DNA from: Saccoglossus kowalevskii | Taxonomy: Eukaryota > Hemichordata > Enteropneusta > Harrimaniidae | Length of the DNA stretch: 45,518 bases | Reading direction: 5' to 3' | NCBI RefSeq assembly: GCF_000003605.2 | Contig: NW_003116958.1 | Coordinates: forward strand, 44,156 to 89,673 | In this document: positions 27,301-34,872 of the stretch, piece by piece | How the letters are laid out: every line of letters starts with the position of its first letter | How positions within the stretch are numbered: position 1 is the first letter of the stretch | Translations under genes and position numbers: made by a program | The notes under the pieces: model-generated | Told to the model about the DNA's origin: nothing | Seen by the model: the letters and a program-made list of their open reading frames with translations, nothing else | Database searches by the model: none

Positions 27301-27855
27301 GTATATCCAGCTTGGGCCGAAGCCTTGGGATGGGTTATGGTGATGTCGTCGTTAGTTGCTATTCCAGTATATGCCATTTATCACTTGATTAGGAAGCAAA
27401 AAGGAACCTTTATGCAGGTAATTACCGCTTAGTATAAACACTGCCCTCTAGTGATGGTCTTACCTTGAAGATGCAAGGTAACAAGTTATTTATGCTGGCG
27501 CTTTGTAATTATCGTTCTTTATATCATTTTGTCATCTGTTTTATATCTTTATTTTCTTTCTTGCCAAATTATTTTTTGCAACTGCGATTTGGGTATCGCT
27601 TTTTTAAATTTGTTCATTCTCAATATATTAATTAAATAAATTTCTATATTTTATTCACAGCGATTACGACAAAGTGCGAAGTCAAAGCAGTCCTGGGGGC
27701 CAGCTTTGCCAGAACATCGCAAGCTGGCTGGATATGGGCCAATGCGCCAAAAGACGACACCTCCCCCTTCCTATCTGGACGTTGTCTACTGTCAGGTTGA
27801 AAACCATAAAGAGGGAACAACGAAGGATGCAGGACACGAGGAAACACTGTTCTAA
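6283..27855 (+). CDS. SLC6A9/A5-like: SLC6-family Na+/Cl- dependent neutral amino acid (glycine-type) transporter, complete gene
   Basis: Coding exons: 1a 6283-6330 or 1b 10537-10584, then 19077-19269, 20162-20293, 22103-22511, 22668-22800, 22978-23112, 23639-23867, 24713-24825, 24942-25082, 25274-25373, 26173-26273, 27247-27417, 27661-27855. All introns are GT-AG and phases close without error, giving 699 aa, a usual SLC6 length, with twelve membrane segments. TM1 carries [14 protein letters not shown]; Gly64 replaces the Asp of monoamine transporters, so the substrate is an amino acid. Chloride and sodium ligands are in place: GQF in TM2, YSL in TM6, NCGTS in TM7, LGLDSQ in TM8. The branch (GlyT, PROT, ATB0+) follows from [43 protein letters not shown] and the tail WGPALPEHR, which resembles GlyT1. 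The glycine substrate is inference; proline or broader uptake is possible. The plasma membrane is the expected location. Confidence 0.92.
6331..8239 (+). other. Intron 1 of the 1a isoform, first part; nothing recognised
   Basis: Several short open frames occur on both strands (6394-6760 and 7104-7770) but none shows a known domain, codon bias or splice support. The local G+C is somewhat higher near 7440-7770. I see no convincing exon. Confidence 0.4.
8240..8700. mobile_element. Fold-back (long terminal inverted repeat) element, ~450 bp
   Basis: The left arm from about 8255 to 8375 (gaacgctcagctc; ataactattcattttggtat followed by gccattt) reappears reverse-complemented at about 8562-8690 (gttattaat reading out to gagctaagcgttcgtgcata). 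The best-conserved part, tattcattttggtatgccat, is identical in both arms at about 8340-8360 and 8575-8595. About 180 bp lie between the arms, with no transposase. The outer ends are uncertain. A 16-bp palindrome ccatggagctccatgg (8691-8706) abuts the right end. Confidence 0.72.
8691..8706. repeat. 16-bp perfect palindrome ccatggagctccatgg
   Basis: Self-complementary sequence, flanked by gttaga and ttagac. The same core (catggagctccatg) recurs at 14445-14458 and 34875-34888, and half of it (ccatggag) forms the ends of inverted-repeat elements near 35 kb. Confidence 0.85.
8707..10536 (+). other. Intronic for isoform 1a and upstream region of exon 1b
   Basis: No exon recognised in this stretch. 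The last ~100 bp before 10537 would hold the promoter and 5' UTR of the 1b transcript; I see no clear TATA or CCAAT box. Confidence 0.4.
10537..10584 (+). CDS. Transporter alternative first coding exon 1b
   Basis: ATG opens a 48-nt exon encoding [16 protein letters not shown], followed by gtaaacaag. The start context gcggagATGg is strong (G at -3 and +4). It ends in phase 0 with AAG, exactly like exon 1a, and would splice 8,492 bp downstream to exon 2 at 19077. Six of 16 residues match exon 1a in register (M1, D6, S8, T13, E14, K16), hinting at an old duplication of the first exon or shared constraint on the N-terminus. Confidence 0.75.
10585..16353 (+). other. Intron 1, middle part; nothing coding recognised
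   Basis: Short frames only. A palindromic catggagctccatg lies at 14445-14458. An interrupted A-run is at 12616-12628. I find no exon, RNA gene or intact transposon. Confidence 0.4.
16354..16566. mobile_element. TACTGTA fold-back MITE, copy A
   Basis: It begins tactgtagaatactttatt followed by ttcgcttggaatttattttc, and ends gcgaaaattaattccagcga followed by aaataaagtattccacagta, so the two ends are about 40-bp inverted repeats. Inside, the motif (a)gcgaaaataaa/ttattttcgct is repeated several times on both strands. Related copies lie at 20816-21007 and 26406-26615, and a more distant one at 23341-23532. There is no coding capacity. The ends may include a TA duplication typical of Tc1/mariner-type elements, but this is not certain. 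Confidence 0.85.
16567..18567 (+). other. Intron 1, continued; nothing recognised
   Basis: Very AT-rich. One isolated catggaggtagaaaag motif at about 17192 resembles the inverted-repeat ends found near 35.4 kb. No exon seen. Confidence 0.4.
18568..19007. mobile_element. pogo/Tigger-like non-autonomous element, ~440 bp
   Basis: Left end tacagtgcccccttgctaag; right end, reverse-complemented, cacagtggcccctcactaaa. Both are followed by further gctaagt/acttac-type subterminal repeats (ggctaagttg; ggtaagtcacg; gataagtc). TA dinucleotides flank both ends. CAGTG-CCCC-CTAA tips with TA target sites are the pattern of pogo-type mariner MITEs. No transposase is encoded. It ends about 70 bp before the 3' splice site of exon 2. 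Confidence 0.7.
19077..19269 (+). CDS. Transporter exon 2: N-terminal tail and TM1
   Basis: Acceptor ttgttattttag, donor gtaaga. It encodes an acidic N-terminal region ([28 protein letters not shown]) and then TM1 with [19 protein letters not shown] and the start of NGGG. The unwound TM1 stretch and Asn of LGN bind substrate and sodium in this family. The RGNW/W-S-x-K-x-DF signature precedes TM1 in SLC6 proteins and helps form the cytoplasmic gate. Ends in phase 1. Confidence 0.95.
19594..20120. repeat. 41-bp minisatellite in transporter intron 2, 13 copies
   Basis: The unit tactaatactggcaccaacc followed by aacatataatgccctggtagc is repeated about 13 times, with a few 38-bp copies lacking ata. 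Central copies are almost identical, so the array is young or homogenised. It ends about 40 bp before the acceptor of exon 3. Confidence 0.97.
20162..20293 (+). CDS. Transporter exon 3: TM2 and start of IL1
   Basis: Acceptor tctttttaccag, donor gtactg. Encodes [31 protein letters not shown] and [13 protein letters not shown]. Gln of GQF is the TM2 chloride ligand. [11 protein letters not shown] is characteristic of the GlyT/PROT branch. Phase 1 at both ends. Confidence 0.95.
20816..21007. mobile_element. TACTGTA fold-back MITE, copy B (transporter intron 3)
   Basis: Starts actgtaaaatactttattcc, ends aaataaagtattttacagt. Same family and orientation as 16354-16566, with several substitutions. 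About 1.1 kb before exon 4. Confidence 0.85.
22103..22511 (+). CDS. Transporter exon 4: TM3 and large glycosylated loop EL2
   Basis: Acceptor atgtattgtag, donor gtaagt. TM3 includes [10 protein letters not shown], whose second Tyr contacts substrate in SLC6 proteins. EL2 holds the conserved disulphide pair as [10 protein letters not shown] (Cys167 and Cys176) and then an unusually long spacer with seven N-x-S/T sequons (Asn184, 188, 218, 223, 239, 242, 246), ending KRPSEEYW. It is the largest coding exon, with phases 1 and 2 at its ends. Confidence 0.95.
22668..22800 (+). CDS. Transporter exon 5: end of EL2 and TM4
   Basis: Acceptor cttgtttatag, donor gtagga. Encodes [19 protein letters not shown], then TM4 ([17 protein letters not shown]) and the cytoplasmic VKGVKSSGK, a strong family signature. 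Confidence 0.95.
22978..23112 (+). CDS. Transporter exon 6: TM5 and EL3
   Basis: Acceptor gtaattgcag, donor gtaagt. Encodes [20 protein letters not shown] (TM5) followed by [18 protein letters not shown], the EL3 region before TM6. Phase 0 at both ends. Confidence 0.95.
23341..23532. mobile_element. Divergent CTACTGT fold-back MITE, copy D (transporter intron 6)
   Basis: Ends ctactgtttaaatgattc and, reverse-complemented from the right, ctactgtaagaccatt. Internal ttcccactaaattaaat / cccagtgaaat-type segments are inverted. It appears to be a distant relative of the 16354 family. About 105 bp before exon 7. Confidence 0.55.
23639..23867 (+). CDS. Transporter exon 7: TM6 and TM7
   Basis: Acceptor atttggcag, donor gtatgt. 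TM6 reads [20 protein letters not shown]. Ser of YSL is a chloride ligand. Gly364, right after YSL, matches GlyT1 (Gly) rather than GlyT2 (Ser) at a position known to set tolerance for N-methylated glycine. [12 protein letters not shown] is the intracellular loop, and TM7 contains [20 protein letters not shown] with the Asn and Ser chloride ligands. Ends in phase 1. Confidence 0.95.
24713..24825 (+). CDS. Transporter exon 8: EL4 and first half of TM8
   Basis: Acceptor tttattatcag, donor gtaaat. Encodes [20 protein letters not shown] (EL4, the extracellular lid) and [17 protein letters not shown]. The Asp and Ser of GLDSQ form the second sodium site. Confidence 0.95.
24942..25082 (+). CDS. Transporter exon 9: end of TM8, IL4, TM9
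   Basis: Acceptor ttatattttag, donor gtataa. Encodes [15 protein letters not shown], a basic loop GKLRKNK, and [19 protein letters not shown] (TM9). Phase 0 at both ends. Confidence 0.95.
25274..25373 (+). CDS. Transporter exon 10: TM10
   Basis: Acceptor attgacctgtag, donor gtgagt. Encodes [20 protein letters not shown] and [14 protein letters not shown]. Glu536 falls where GlyT2 has the Glu linked to a third sodium ion; GlyT1 has Met there. Confidence 0.94.
26173..26273 (+). CDS. Transporter exon 11: EL/IL5 and TM11 start
   Basis: Acceptor tcattcttacag, donor gtatgt. Encodes [18 protein letters not shown] and [16 protein letters not shown], matching the G-x-x-R-F-x-x-D-x-x-x-M-x-G-F block of SLC6 proteins. 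Confidence 0.94.
26406..26615. mobile_element. TACTGTA fold-back MITE, copy C (transporter intron 11)
   Basis: Starts tactgtaatatactttatt, ends aaataaagtatttaacagta. Same family and orientation as the copies at 16354 and 20816. Confidence 0.87.
27247..27417 (+). CDS. Transporter exon 12: TM11 end and TM12
   Basis: Acceptor ttctctcatag, donor gtaatt. Encodes [40 protein letters not shown] and [17 protein letters not shown]. Phase 0 at both ends. Confidence 0.94.
27661..27855 (+). CDS. Transporter exon 13: C-terminal cytoplasmic tail and stop
   Basis: Acceptor ttttattcacag; the CDS ends at TAA (27853-27855), part of a TAATAA double stop. The tail reads [20 protein letters not shown], the basic plus WGPAL-E-R block seen in GlyT1-like proteins. 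It then has PPPSY (PPxY at residues 670-673, a WW-domain ligand form) and ends ETLF, a class I PDZ-ligand form. These suggest ubiquitin-ligase and scaffold contacts, which is inference. Confidence 0.93.
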   Translation, partial: RLRQSAKSKQSWGPALPEHRKLAGYGPMRQKTTPPPSYLDVVYCQVENHKEGTTKDAGHEETLF

Positions 27856-30370
27856 TAAAACAAATTTTACCCTGGAACCACGACGTTGTACGAGCGGGGT
27901 GCCAACATCCAGTGACCAGATTGTGTCCTACAATGCCATGGTTCCAGGCCAATGAGACGCGTATATTTCTGATAAGTTACAATATGGCTGTCGCTGGCAA
28001 CATGACCTTCAGATGCTTTGTGTGGCAAAGTAATAAAATGTGCAACAATTGCCATTTTCTTTTTTTTCTGGTACTCTTAAAAAAACAAAACTAGAATACT
28101 GTGTATTTAACGAGGTTGGTGCTCTTTATAAGATCTTTGATTTATTAGTATTTCACACGTCAGAAACAATGTTGCTATACATACGCTATTCCATGGAATA
28201 TTAGTTCAAGTTATCGTCCATATTAGGGTGTCTTTGCTAATGTGTACTGAATTTCACATTTTGACCAAATTTTGATTTCAACTTGACAAATCGTATTATA
28301 GTCCACTTTATTTTGTGTTGTTGCTTTGCTGTAACGTCTTCCATATTGCTATGTAAGCAGAGCTGGTATTTGTTGTACATGTGTATTGTCCTAGCTAGAG
28401 GATTAGAGGATGGATACACGTTTATCAATGCAATTGGCACGATGGGTATTGGTATTACATTTTATTGAAAAGATTATATTCTTATACAATTTCATATTGG
28501 TAAATAATAATTTTGAATATTTACTTATTTGGATATCATATCGGCTCTGGCTTGTTTGTTTGTTCGTATCTGTCAAGGGAACAGTGCATACTTGCAGTTA
28601 GTGAAAAACTAGATGCAACCATTCATGATTTTGAAATTTGTAAAGCACATATGGCTCTCGTGAGAAATGAACTCTGCATAAACGCACATCATTCCAGGCG
28701 AAAATACTATTATGTGATGTTCACACACAAAAATGTGATATAAAAATATCCTTTTTGTTTATTTTATGGATAATTCAATTTTTCCTGGATCAAAACAAAT
28801 TCAGTTTGATCCAAGTAGACGCGATGAATTTTTAAGTTATTTCGATGAATTCTTCTGTTATTTCTGTAATCCATTGCTTCCATATTTTATTATTGTTAAG
28901 TAATGAAAGGTATGGTGATAGGAAGTTTTTCAAAATCAAATTACAAAGTGTAATTTCGTTATCTGATATTCATTCAGGCAAATTTTAGGTTGATTAGAGA
29001 ATTATTATTCAGATTATTTTTTATTTTCAAATTCCTACTGTTAATGCACCATAATGACGTATGTATACAGCGAATCAATGCAAGCCTTGTGTCAGATTTA
29101 GTTATATTTTTTCGCTGAATTGGAGCAGCTTCGGCCTTAAGCAATGTACAATGCAACTTTTTGTTCTTCAGCGGTAAATCATATTTTTGTAAAGAAAAAA
29201 AAAGTTAATTATATGTAGTGGCGCTGCATTGTGCCCCCCCTCATTTTTTCAGTAACTTCTGTTTTATTTTATGTAGAACAATCCTTAGAAGGGTACTTTT
29301 CTGCCATGTTTTTGTTTTTAATAATTAAGTTTTTAATTATATCCAATCATTTCTATTTCTGTAAATTTCTTATTTGTACAGTTTGTTTTTGTTGAATATT
29401 TTGTTTTAATTTGATTGTTTTATTGATATACCGTACAGTGTATTGCGTATTCTTCTATGGGCGTCATGTGGTGTGTGTCACCATAGTAACCAGGAATGGA
29501 TTGCCAAGGATTGTTTGTATCCAATGGCATCACTAGGAGAATAAACTTTGTTTCCTTATTTGTTCTGTAAATATATTTGGGGTCAGAGTGTTCTGTGTAT
29601 TTGAAAAGGCAACAACGGAATGATTAGTGTGTACTATCTTCTACTTCGTTATTTGAACATTGTATCATTTTCATTTATTTTGAACACAGATGCTTGTAAC
29701 CTAATTGAAAATTTTCTAGAGAAAATAGTCAATGCAATTTTATCTGTTGAAACTTCTGAATAAAAAAAAAACTCTTGAGTATAGACCGTCTGTTCCATAC
29801 AAAGTAACTGCTGCTCTATTGTCATGACATGTGATCCTGAGAGTAAACTCGTAATACTTGCTCCAAAAGTGTGATTTACAAATATTTGTTGTCATAAATC
29901 GAAGCAAATACAGTTTTTGTAATATATCACATACACCTTTTACAGATATACTGATAATTTCTCTGCCTTTCTGGTTATCTGGAATTGTAATACATGCATT
30001 TTTGTTCAAGTGATTCGCCCCAAGTTTAATATTTCAAATCAAATTGACCCCCCTTTTCCAATTACTGCCCAATGTCACTGTTATTAATTCTATTGAAGGT
30101 GGTAAAAAGTCATGCACTTTATTGATCTGTACACAGATGACGTTGTCATGGAATGGGAGTGATATTTTGTATTAAGGTGGATTACTGGTATTCCATCCAT
30201 TAAATAGAGACAAAAATATTATTTCATAAGTGTCAAAGAATTATTGTTACATATGTTATCATTTTTTCAGGTTCGGAACAATTTCCATAGGCATGTTAAT
30301 TCATGAAAAATAATAGTCATCATTTTTTGACAGTATATGTATTTATCTTGTAAAAGCATATGATTTTTTT
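27856..30370 (+). other. 3' UTR and downstream flank of the transporter
   Basis: Candidate polyadenylation signals AATAAA lie at 28032-28037 (177 nt after the stop) and 29540-29545. Which is used cannot be told. No other gene is recognised in this AT-rich stretch. Confidence 0.45.
28032..28037 (+). terminator. Candidate polyadenylation signal AATAAA for the transporter
   Basis: First AATAAA beyond those overlapping the stop codon (TAATAAAAC at 27853). It is followed within about 30 nt by a T-rich run (ccattttcttttttttctgg), the expected downstream element. Confidence 0.5.
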
Positions 30371-30600
30371 CACCATATGGAACTCAATTAAATATTGAGA
30401 TAGGGTCAATCTGATTAAAATCTCATGTACCAATGTAGATAAAGGCTATTTATGTTTATTTATAAATATTTTTTTGTTTTACTTGCTGTTATTAAGTTTT
30501 TTTTTATTTATCGTATCGTAAAACCAAAACAATATTCATAAACAAAAGTAACAATACAAATTTGAGATTTTAATCAGATTGAGATATGGTGAGAACTGTT
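30371..30600. repeat. Fold-back repeat with 20-bp perfect inverted arms
   Basis: tcaatctgattaaaatctca at 30406-30425 is perfectly inverted at 30563-30582. The outer sequence caccatat occurs at 30371-30378 and inverted near 30585, so the arms extend further with gaps. Probably a small MITE; no target duplication identified. Confidence 0.7.
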
Positions 30601-31844
30601 TACTATATGAAGCAATGGTAAATGGTTCAGAAATCACCAGTTTCATGGATGTTTGACCTGTCACTAATTTGATGACCCTATCTGATTTTTGTGACCAGCC
30701 ATGTAGACTAAATCTATTCTGTAAATATCAGGTAAATCTGATCATTTGTTTAAATGGCGGCATCCTACCAATTGAACTCACATGAGCATTGTGTAAGATT
30801 ACTTTGTAGTACACGGCTTCCCTGCAAAAACAATGAACAATGCATCAACTTAGAAACCATCTCAGTGAATCTGTCGGTGAGGGCGTAATCACTTGCCGAC
30901 CGTATCACCTGGATTGTATGTTCAGAATTTGTCTAGAAAAAAAAACATTGCTATCACATGATCAATAATTCTACAGTTATGACTGAAATTTTAAAAAGGT
31001 GCACTATATCTATTTACGTATGTATCCCGTACGTATCCAAGAGCTGTAGATGTATATTAAAGATTAGTCTTTACTTTTCGGAATGGGTCTTCAATCAGTG
31101 AAACAGCTGCCCGAAGACTCGTCTCGCGCCAAATTTAAAAAGTCGGGGGAATTGCGATACGAACACAAACTCGCAGAGAGAAACCTACATTTGTTGAAAT
31201 CGTAATGAAAATTAGTTATATTCTAAATATTTCTTTTCAAAATAAAAACATTTTCGTTTTTGAATTAGAATGATGTAACTTGTCAACTTACTATGCTACT
31301 TTTACTCGTTTTCTGCTACTTTGAGAACCAAATAATAACAATAATTAAATGGTTATAGTAAGCATCAAACGTGTCTACTCAAAAACATGAAACTATTCAT
31401 GTACATTATGGTTATATATATCTATATTGTCAATACGGGAGAAAAAACACAATTTTAATAACCACACATAGGTCAACAGTTTTACTAGTAACATATGGTT
31501 TCCTAGTCGTTTCGAATGTGGTTCACATTATTTATTTCATTTTGCTGATGTACAGAAAAATACATTATTTAGTTTATTTATATGAATGCTGATTCCAAAG
31601 AGATATGGTGTTGCTGGTGATGTTATGTTTTTCTCATGCATCCACAAAACAACGAAAACCGTAAACAGCTAATGGCTGCTGGGTGAGGTTATTGGCTTTA
31701 CTTGGAGGGTGGTGGTCGTCGCACAGCGCACCATCGCCATTCAGCATTAACCAATTTGCAGCATTGACCTTACTACTCTCTTTGTCAACTTATTTCTTTT
31801 TCAGGACTTGAAATATATTTAGTAGTATTAGCTCCTTTGTCGAG
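30601..31844. other. Non-coding stretch, nothing recognised
   Basis: No exon, RNA gene or clear repeat. Confidence 0.4.
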
Positions 31845-32960
31845 CGGAGTTTATTATAAAGTGAGTGTCCGTCGTCGTCCGCGTCAACTTTTTATTTTTT
31901 CTAGTTCTTCTTAAAAACTACAAGCCTGATTGCTTTGATACTTGGTGTATATGTATCTTGGGCACACCTCACTTATGGGCACGTCACACCAAGACGTTCT
32001 GGCTAGCGTTCTCTGGCGTTTGAGGAAACGTTGGTAGTCGCCCAAAGTCGCTGGGACAGCGCCAGAAGAGCGCCGTGAGAACGCTAGTGAACGTCGGGAA
32101 TCGGCGGAGAACGCTGATCCAAAAAAAAAGTTTTGAACATGCACAAAAGTTCTCATTTGAGACCAGCGTTCTTCAACGTTTATTTTTAAACGTTGTTAAA
32201 CGTTAAATAACGTTCTTCGATCGTGTTGCTAACGTTCGACGCGTTCGACAATCGTTAGTCAGTCGTTGCTCTAGCGTTACTTAGTTGTTACCAATCGCTC
32301 GCTTTGCAGTGAACAACTCACTAGCGACCTGTCAACGACCGCTGAACGTACCCTTAGCGCACATAAAGCGTGCGACTAACGTCAAATTAACGAACTAACG
32401 TTTGATACACGCTCAACACGCTCACTTAACGTTTAAAAGTCGTTCGTCGCGCGCTAGTGACACGTTAGCACACGAAAATGATTTCCAGGGGTATCTTACT
32501 TGGTCGCTCATTACACGCTCCCCGTGCGTTAGGAACACGCTAGTCATAAGTTTAGGCACTCGTTAATCGAACGCTGGATGTGTCTACCTCGTTCCAGAAC
32601 GTTCGGAAATTGGACGATTGGAACGTTCAGAGAACGCTGACCAAAACGTTATGGTGTGACGGGGCCTTTAGATTTGTTCATTTCATGTAGATATCTTCAA
32701 TTCTCCTTCTAATTATGACGGATATTTTTGTCATTTTTGGTAAAAAGTGATATTTTTTACTTTACTTTATTTTTTACTGCAAGTCCAATTGCTTTGATAT
32801 TATACATATAGGTACTACAAGTGGACGTCTCCCAGATTTTTTTATTTCGTGATGATATCTAACTTTTTGATTTTGACGAATACTTTATATCTGTTTGATT
32901 ATATACCCTATATATAAAATATATTTTTGAAAGTCAGTCCATCACCCTTGGCTAGTATCG
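31845..32960. repeat. Interspersed repeat with two related segments, split by a transposon
   Basis: Segment 1 (gagtgtccgtcgtcgtccgc to actacaagcctgattgcttt, then gatacttgg; about 31861-31945) and segment 2 (actgcaagtccaattgcttt followed by gatattatacatatagg; about 32777-32815) share the motif C/GCAAG-CC-ATTGCTTTGATA. The Harbinger-like element at 31976-32667 lies between them. The pattern resembles a common invertebrate dispersed repeat, but I cannot name it. Confidence 0.4.
31973..32670. mobile_element. PIF/Harbinger-type non-autonomous element, 692 bp, TTA target duplication
   Basis: The element is 31976-32667, flanked by TTA at 31973-31975 and at 32668-32670. The left end is tgggcacgtcacaccaagac and the right end reverse-complements to aggccccgtcacaccataac, so GGGC/GGCC tips plus cgtcacacca are shared. 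Inside are many aacgtt/cgttc motifs on both strands, and the element is much richer in CpG than its surroundings. A 3-bp TTA duplication and GG-rich tips fit the PIF/Harbinger superfamily. No transposase domain is visible. Confidence 0.82.
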
Positions 32961-33889
32961 CCGATATTTCGTCGCCGGACGGATTTACATCATAAATTGT
33001 GGTTCCTCGAGCGTCTCTAATAAATCACCCGTCTAACCGCTGGACTGAATTAATGATATTATCGGACACGCAAGGGCGATAAGACTCGATTTTCAAGGAC
33101 GCCGGTTGTTTGATAGGACTGTTTCTTTTGTTTTTAGTTCGTTGTGAGTCTAGAAACATAACAATGTTGTTTTTTAGTGAATATAGAATATGTTTGTTTC
33201 AATACAGGATGTTGATATGCCAATCAGGCAATGTTAACAATTTCTTAACAGAGTGTCCTCTGTATAAATGGTCCTCTACTCTCCAAAAATTGGCAATGGT
33301 ACTAGCCAAGAATGGACTTTGATTGTAGCGATGTTTACGCCAGCCACTGTACGAAAATACGCACACTCGCGAATTTGACAACATTCACTTGAGCGTTTTA
33401 GGATAGTGGGAATAGAAGCAAATAGATGGAAATATCAGTTATGTGATGAATTTGTTTTGCGTATCTGTTAATCGACTTAATAAGCTGAATGGCTGTGTTA
33501 TGTCTGGCATTGTTTAGGCCATTTGAGGTTCTGGACGGAACTCGACTCAGTGATTTGGAACTAATTACGAGATAACAGTCGCTATTCGGACTACTATTTC
33601 TGACAGTTGGTATTCGCATTCACTAATATAGTGAACGATTAATCAATAGATATGACGTGTTCAATACTTAGTGTGATTGGCTTTATGATTGAAGGTTACG
33701 CCTTAGAGTCTTAAGGTAGCGAGAAGGTTTTGTGACGTTTTTAAATAAAACATTCTCTGTCTGTTGTCTCGTTCAGAACAGTAATTTAGGTTATATATAT
33801 CAAAAGACTAAGTATAGAGGTGCAAGTTCGCACAAACTGGACAGACATTGTTTACATAATTGTAATTGGTTAAGATTTTGAAAATGAAT
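32961..33889. other. Non-coding stretch, nothing recognised
   Basis: Moderately G+C-rich with short frames that match nothing I know. A gtcttaaggtagcg string at about 33709 resembles a large-subunit rRNA core motif by chance only. Confidence 0.35.
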
Positions 33890-34220
33890 AAAGTTGTTTC
33901 AGTTGGTCTTGGCGGGTACACGAGGAGAGACGCAGTCCCGGAGAGTCTTGGGGAGAGTCCAGACGCAGTCTTGGGACAGAGTCTTGAGTCAGCCTTGCGA
34001 TAGTCTTGGGGACTTTTCCCCAGGGCGCTGTGTCTTATAGAGTGCTCGACTGACCGACTAAGACGAGAGTTGAAACGTATTTCGTTGTGTGTGTCTTATT
34101 TGACTGTAAAGTTTAAGTGACTTTCCCGATCCCGCACCTCAAGGGGACGAGACATAGAGACGAGACGAGATTCCCCCTGGCACGTGCGGAGAACCCTAGA
34201 GGAGAAGAATTTCCCCCTCA
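33890..34220. repeat. G-rich irregular repeat with agtcttggg motifs
   Basis: gagtcttgggg, cagtcttggga, gagtcttgagt and tagtcttgggg occur within about 80 bp (33935-34015), followed by gagacgagac repeats around 34147-34170. It could be part of an LTR or other mobile element, but I cannot define ends or a target duplication. Confidence 0.45.
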
Positions 34221-34324
34221 TAGTTACATCACTCATGAAGATTGGTGATTCGAGTGCTGGTCGGAGTAGACGTATTAATAATTAACTGAACTTCGAGTTA
34301 CTAAATTTGAAAGTTAGCAAAACA

Positions 34325-34421
34325 AACTTCGAGTTACAATTTGGGCGTGCTTTCATAAAAGTAGGCGTGGTTTCTGAAATATGGGCGTGGTCATTTTTGT
34401 AACCCAATGTCCGTAACTCGA
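34325..34421. promoter_or_regulatory. Three GGGCGTGG-type boxes between inverted arms
   Basis: gggcgtgct (34344), aggcgtggt (34364) and gggcgtggt (34382) occur at about 20-bp steps, between cttcgagttac and gtaactcgaac. Such boxes bind KLF/Sp factors in animals. No gene start is seen nearby, so this may be a repeat. Confidence 0.35.
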
Positions 34422-34531
34422 ACAATTCAGCATCTCCGTTATGTCAGGCGCGTGTTGGGTTTGGAGCACTGCGGATGGCGCAACTCACGAGACCTTGTTA
34501 AGCTTCATGGCATAGTGAACAATTAATTTGG

Positions 34532-34603
34532 TTCGCCTGTTACATAAACATGCCATACATCATAGCATGTTATACACGTGCGTTCATGGATGTAACAGGC
34601 GAA
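34532..34603. repeat. 72-bp stem-loop with 14-bp perfect inverted ends
   Basis: ttcgcctgttacat at 34532-34545 is perfectly inverted as atgtaacaggcgaa at 34590-34603. Inside, aacatgc and gcatgtt form a second stem. It could be a tiny MITE or a structured DNA/RNA element. Confidence 0.8.
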
Positions 34604-34667
34604 ACAGTCACATAAAGCAGCGTGTTACTCCGAAAACAGCGCAAAATGTCAGTCCCTATGCATGACG

Positions 34668-34829
34668 TTAAAGGGGAACCTTCAAAACCCAGGGATTGTA
34701 CAAAAGAATCATAGGACACTATTGTTTATGTTGCTTACAATGTTAATCTATCTTTTGTTATCCATTGTAATTTTAATTCAGAAAGTAAATTTGTTGTGAG
34801 ATTAGGCTTAACTGGAAGTGCCCCTTTAA
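34668..34829. mobile_element. 154-bp MITE flanked by TTAA
   Basis: The element 34672-34825 has ends aggggaaccttc and, reverse-complemented from the right, aggggcacttcc. TTAA occurs at 34668-34671 and 34826-34829. TTAA duplication is the signature of piggyBac and Kolobok elements; the AGGGG tip is not the CCC tip of classic piggyBac, so Kolobok-like is the better guess. Confidence 0.65.
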
Positions 34830-34872
34830 GCTCAAACATAAACAACATTTTTTATTTTGAAGGGTTGTTTGT

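Noticed and set aside
33700-33725. gtcttaaggtagcg, similar to a conserved large-subunit rRNA stretch
   Set aside because: The similarity is about 13 nt only; flanking bases do not match rRNA, so it is chance.
33620-34260. Possible solo LTR (aataaa, G-rich stretch)
   Set aside because: No paired TG...CA ends, target duplication, primer-binding site or polypurine tract could be defined.
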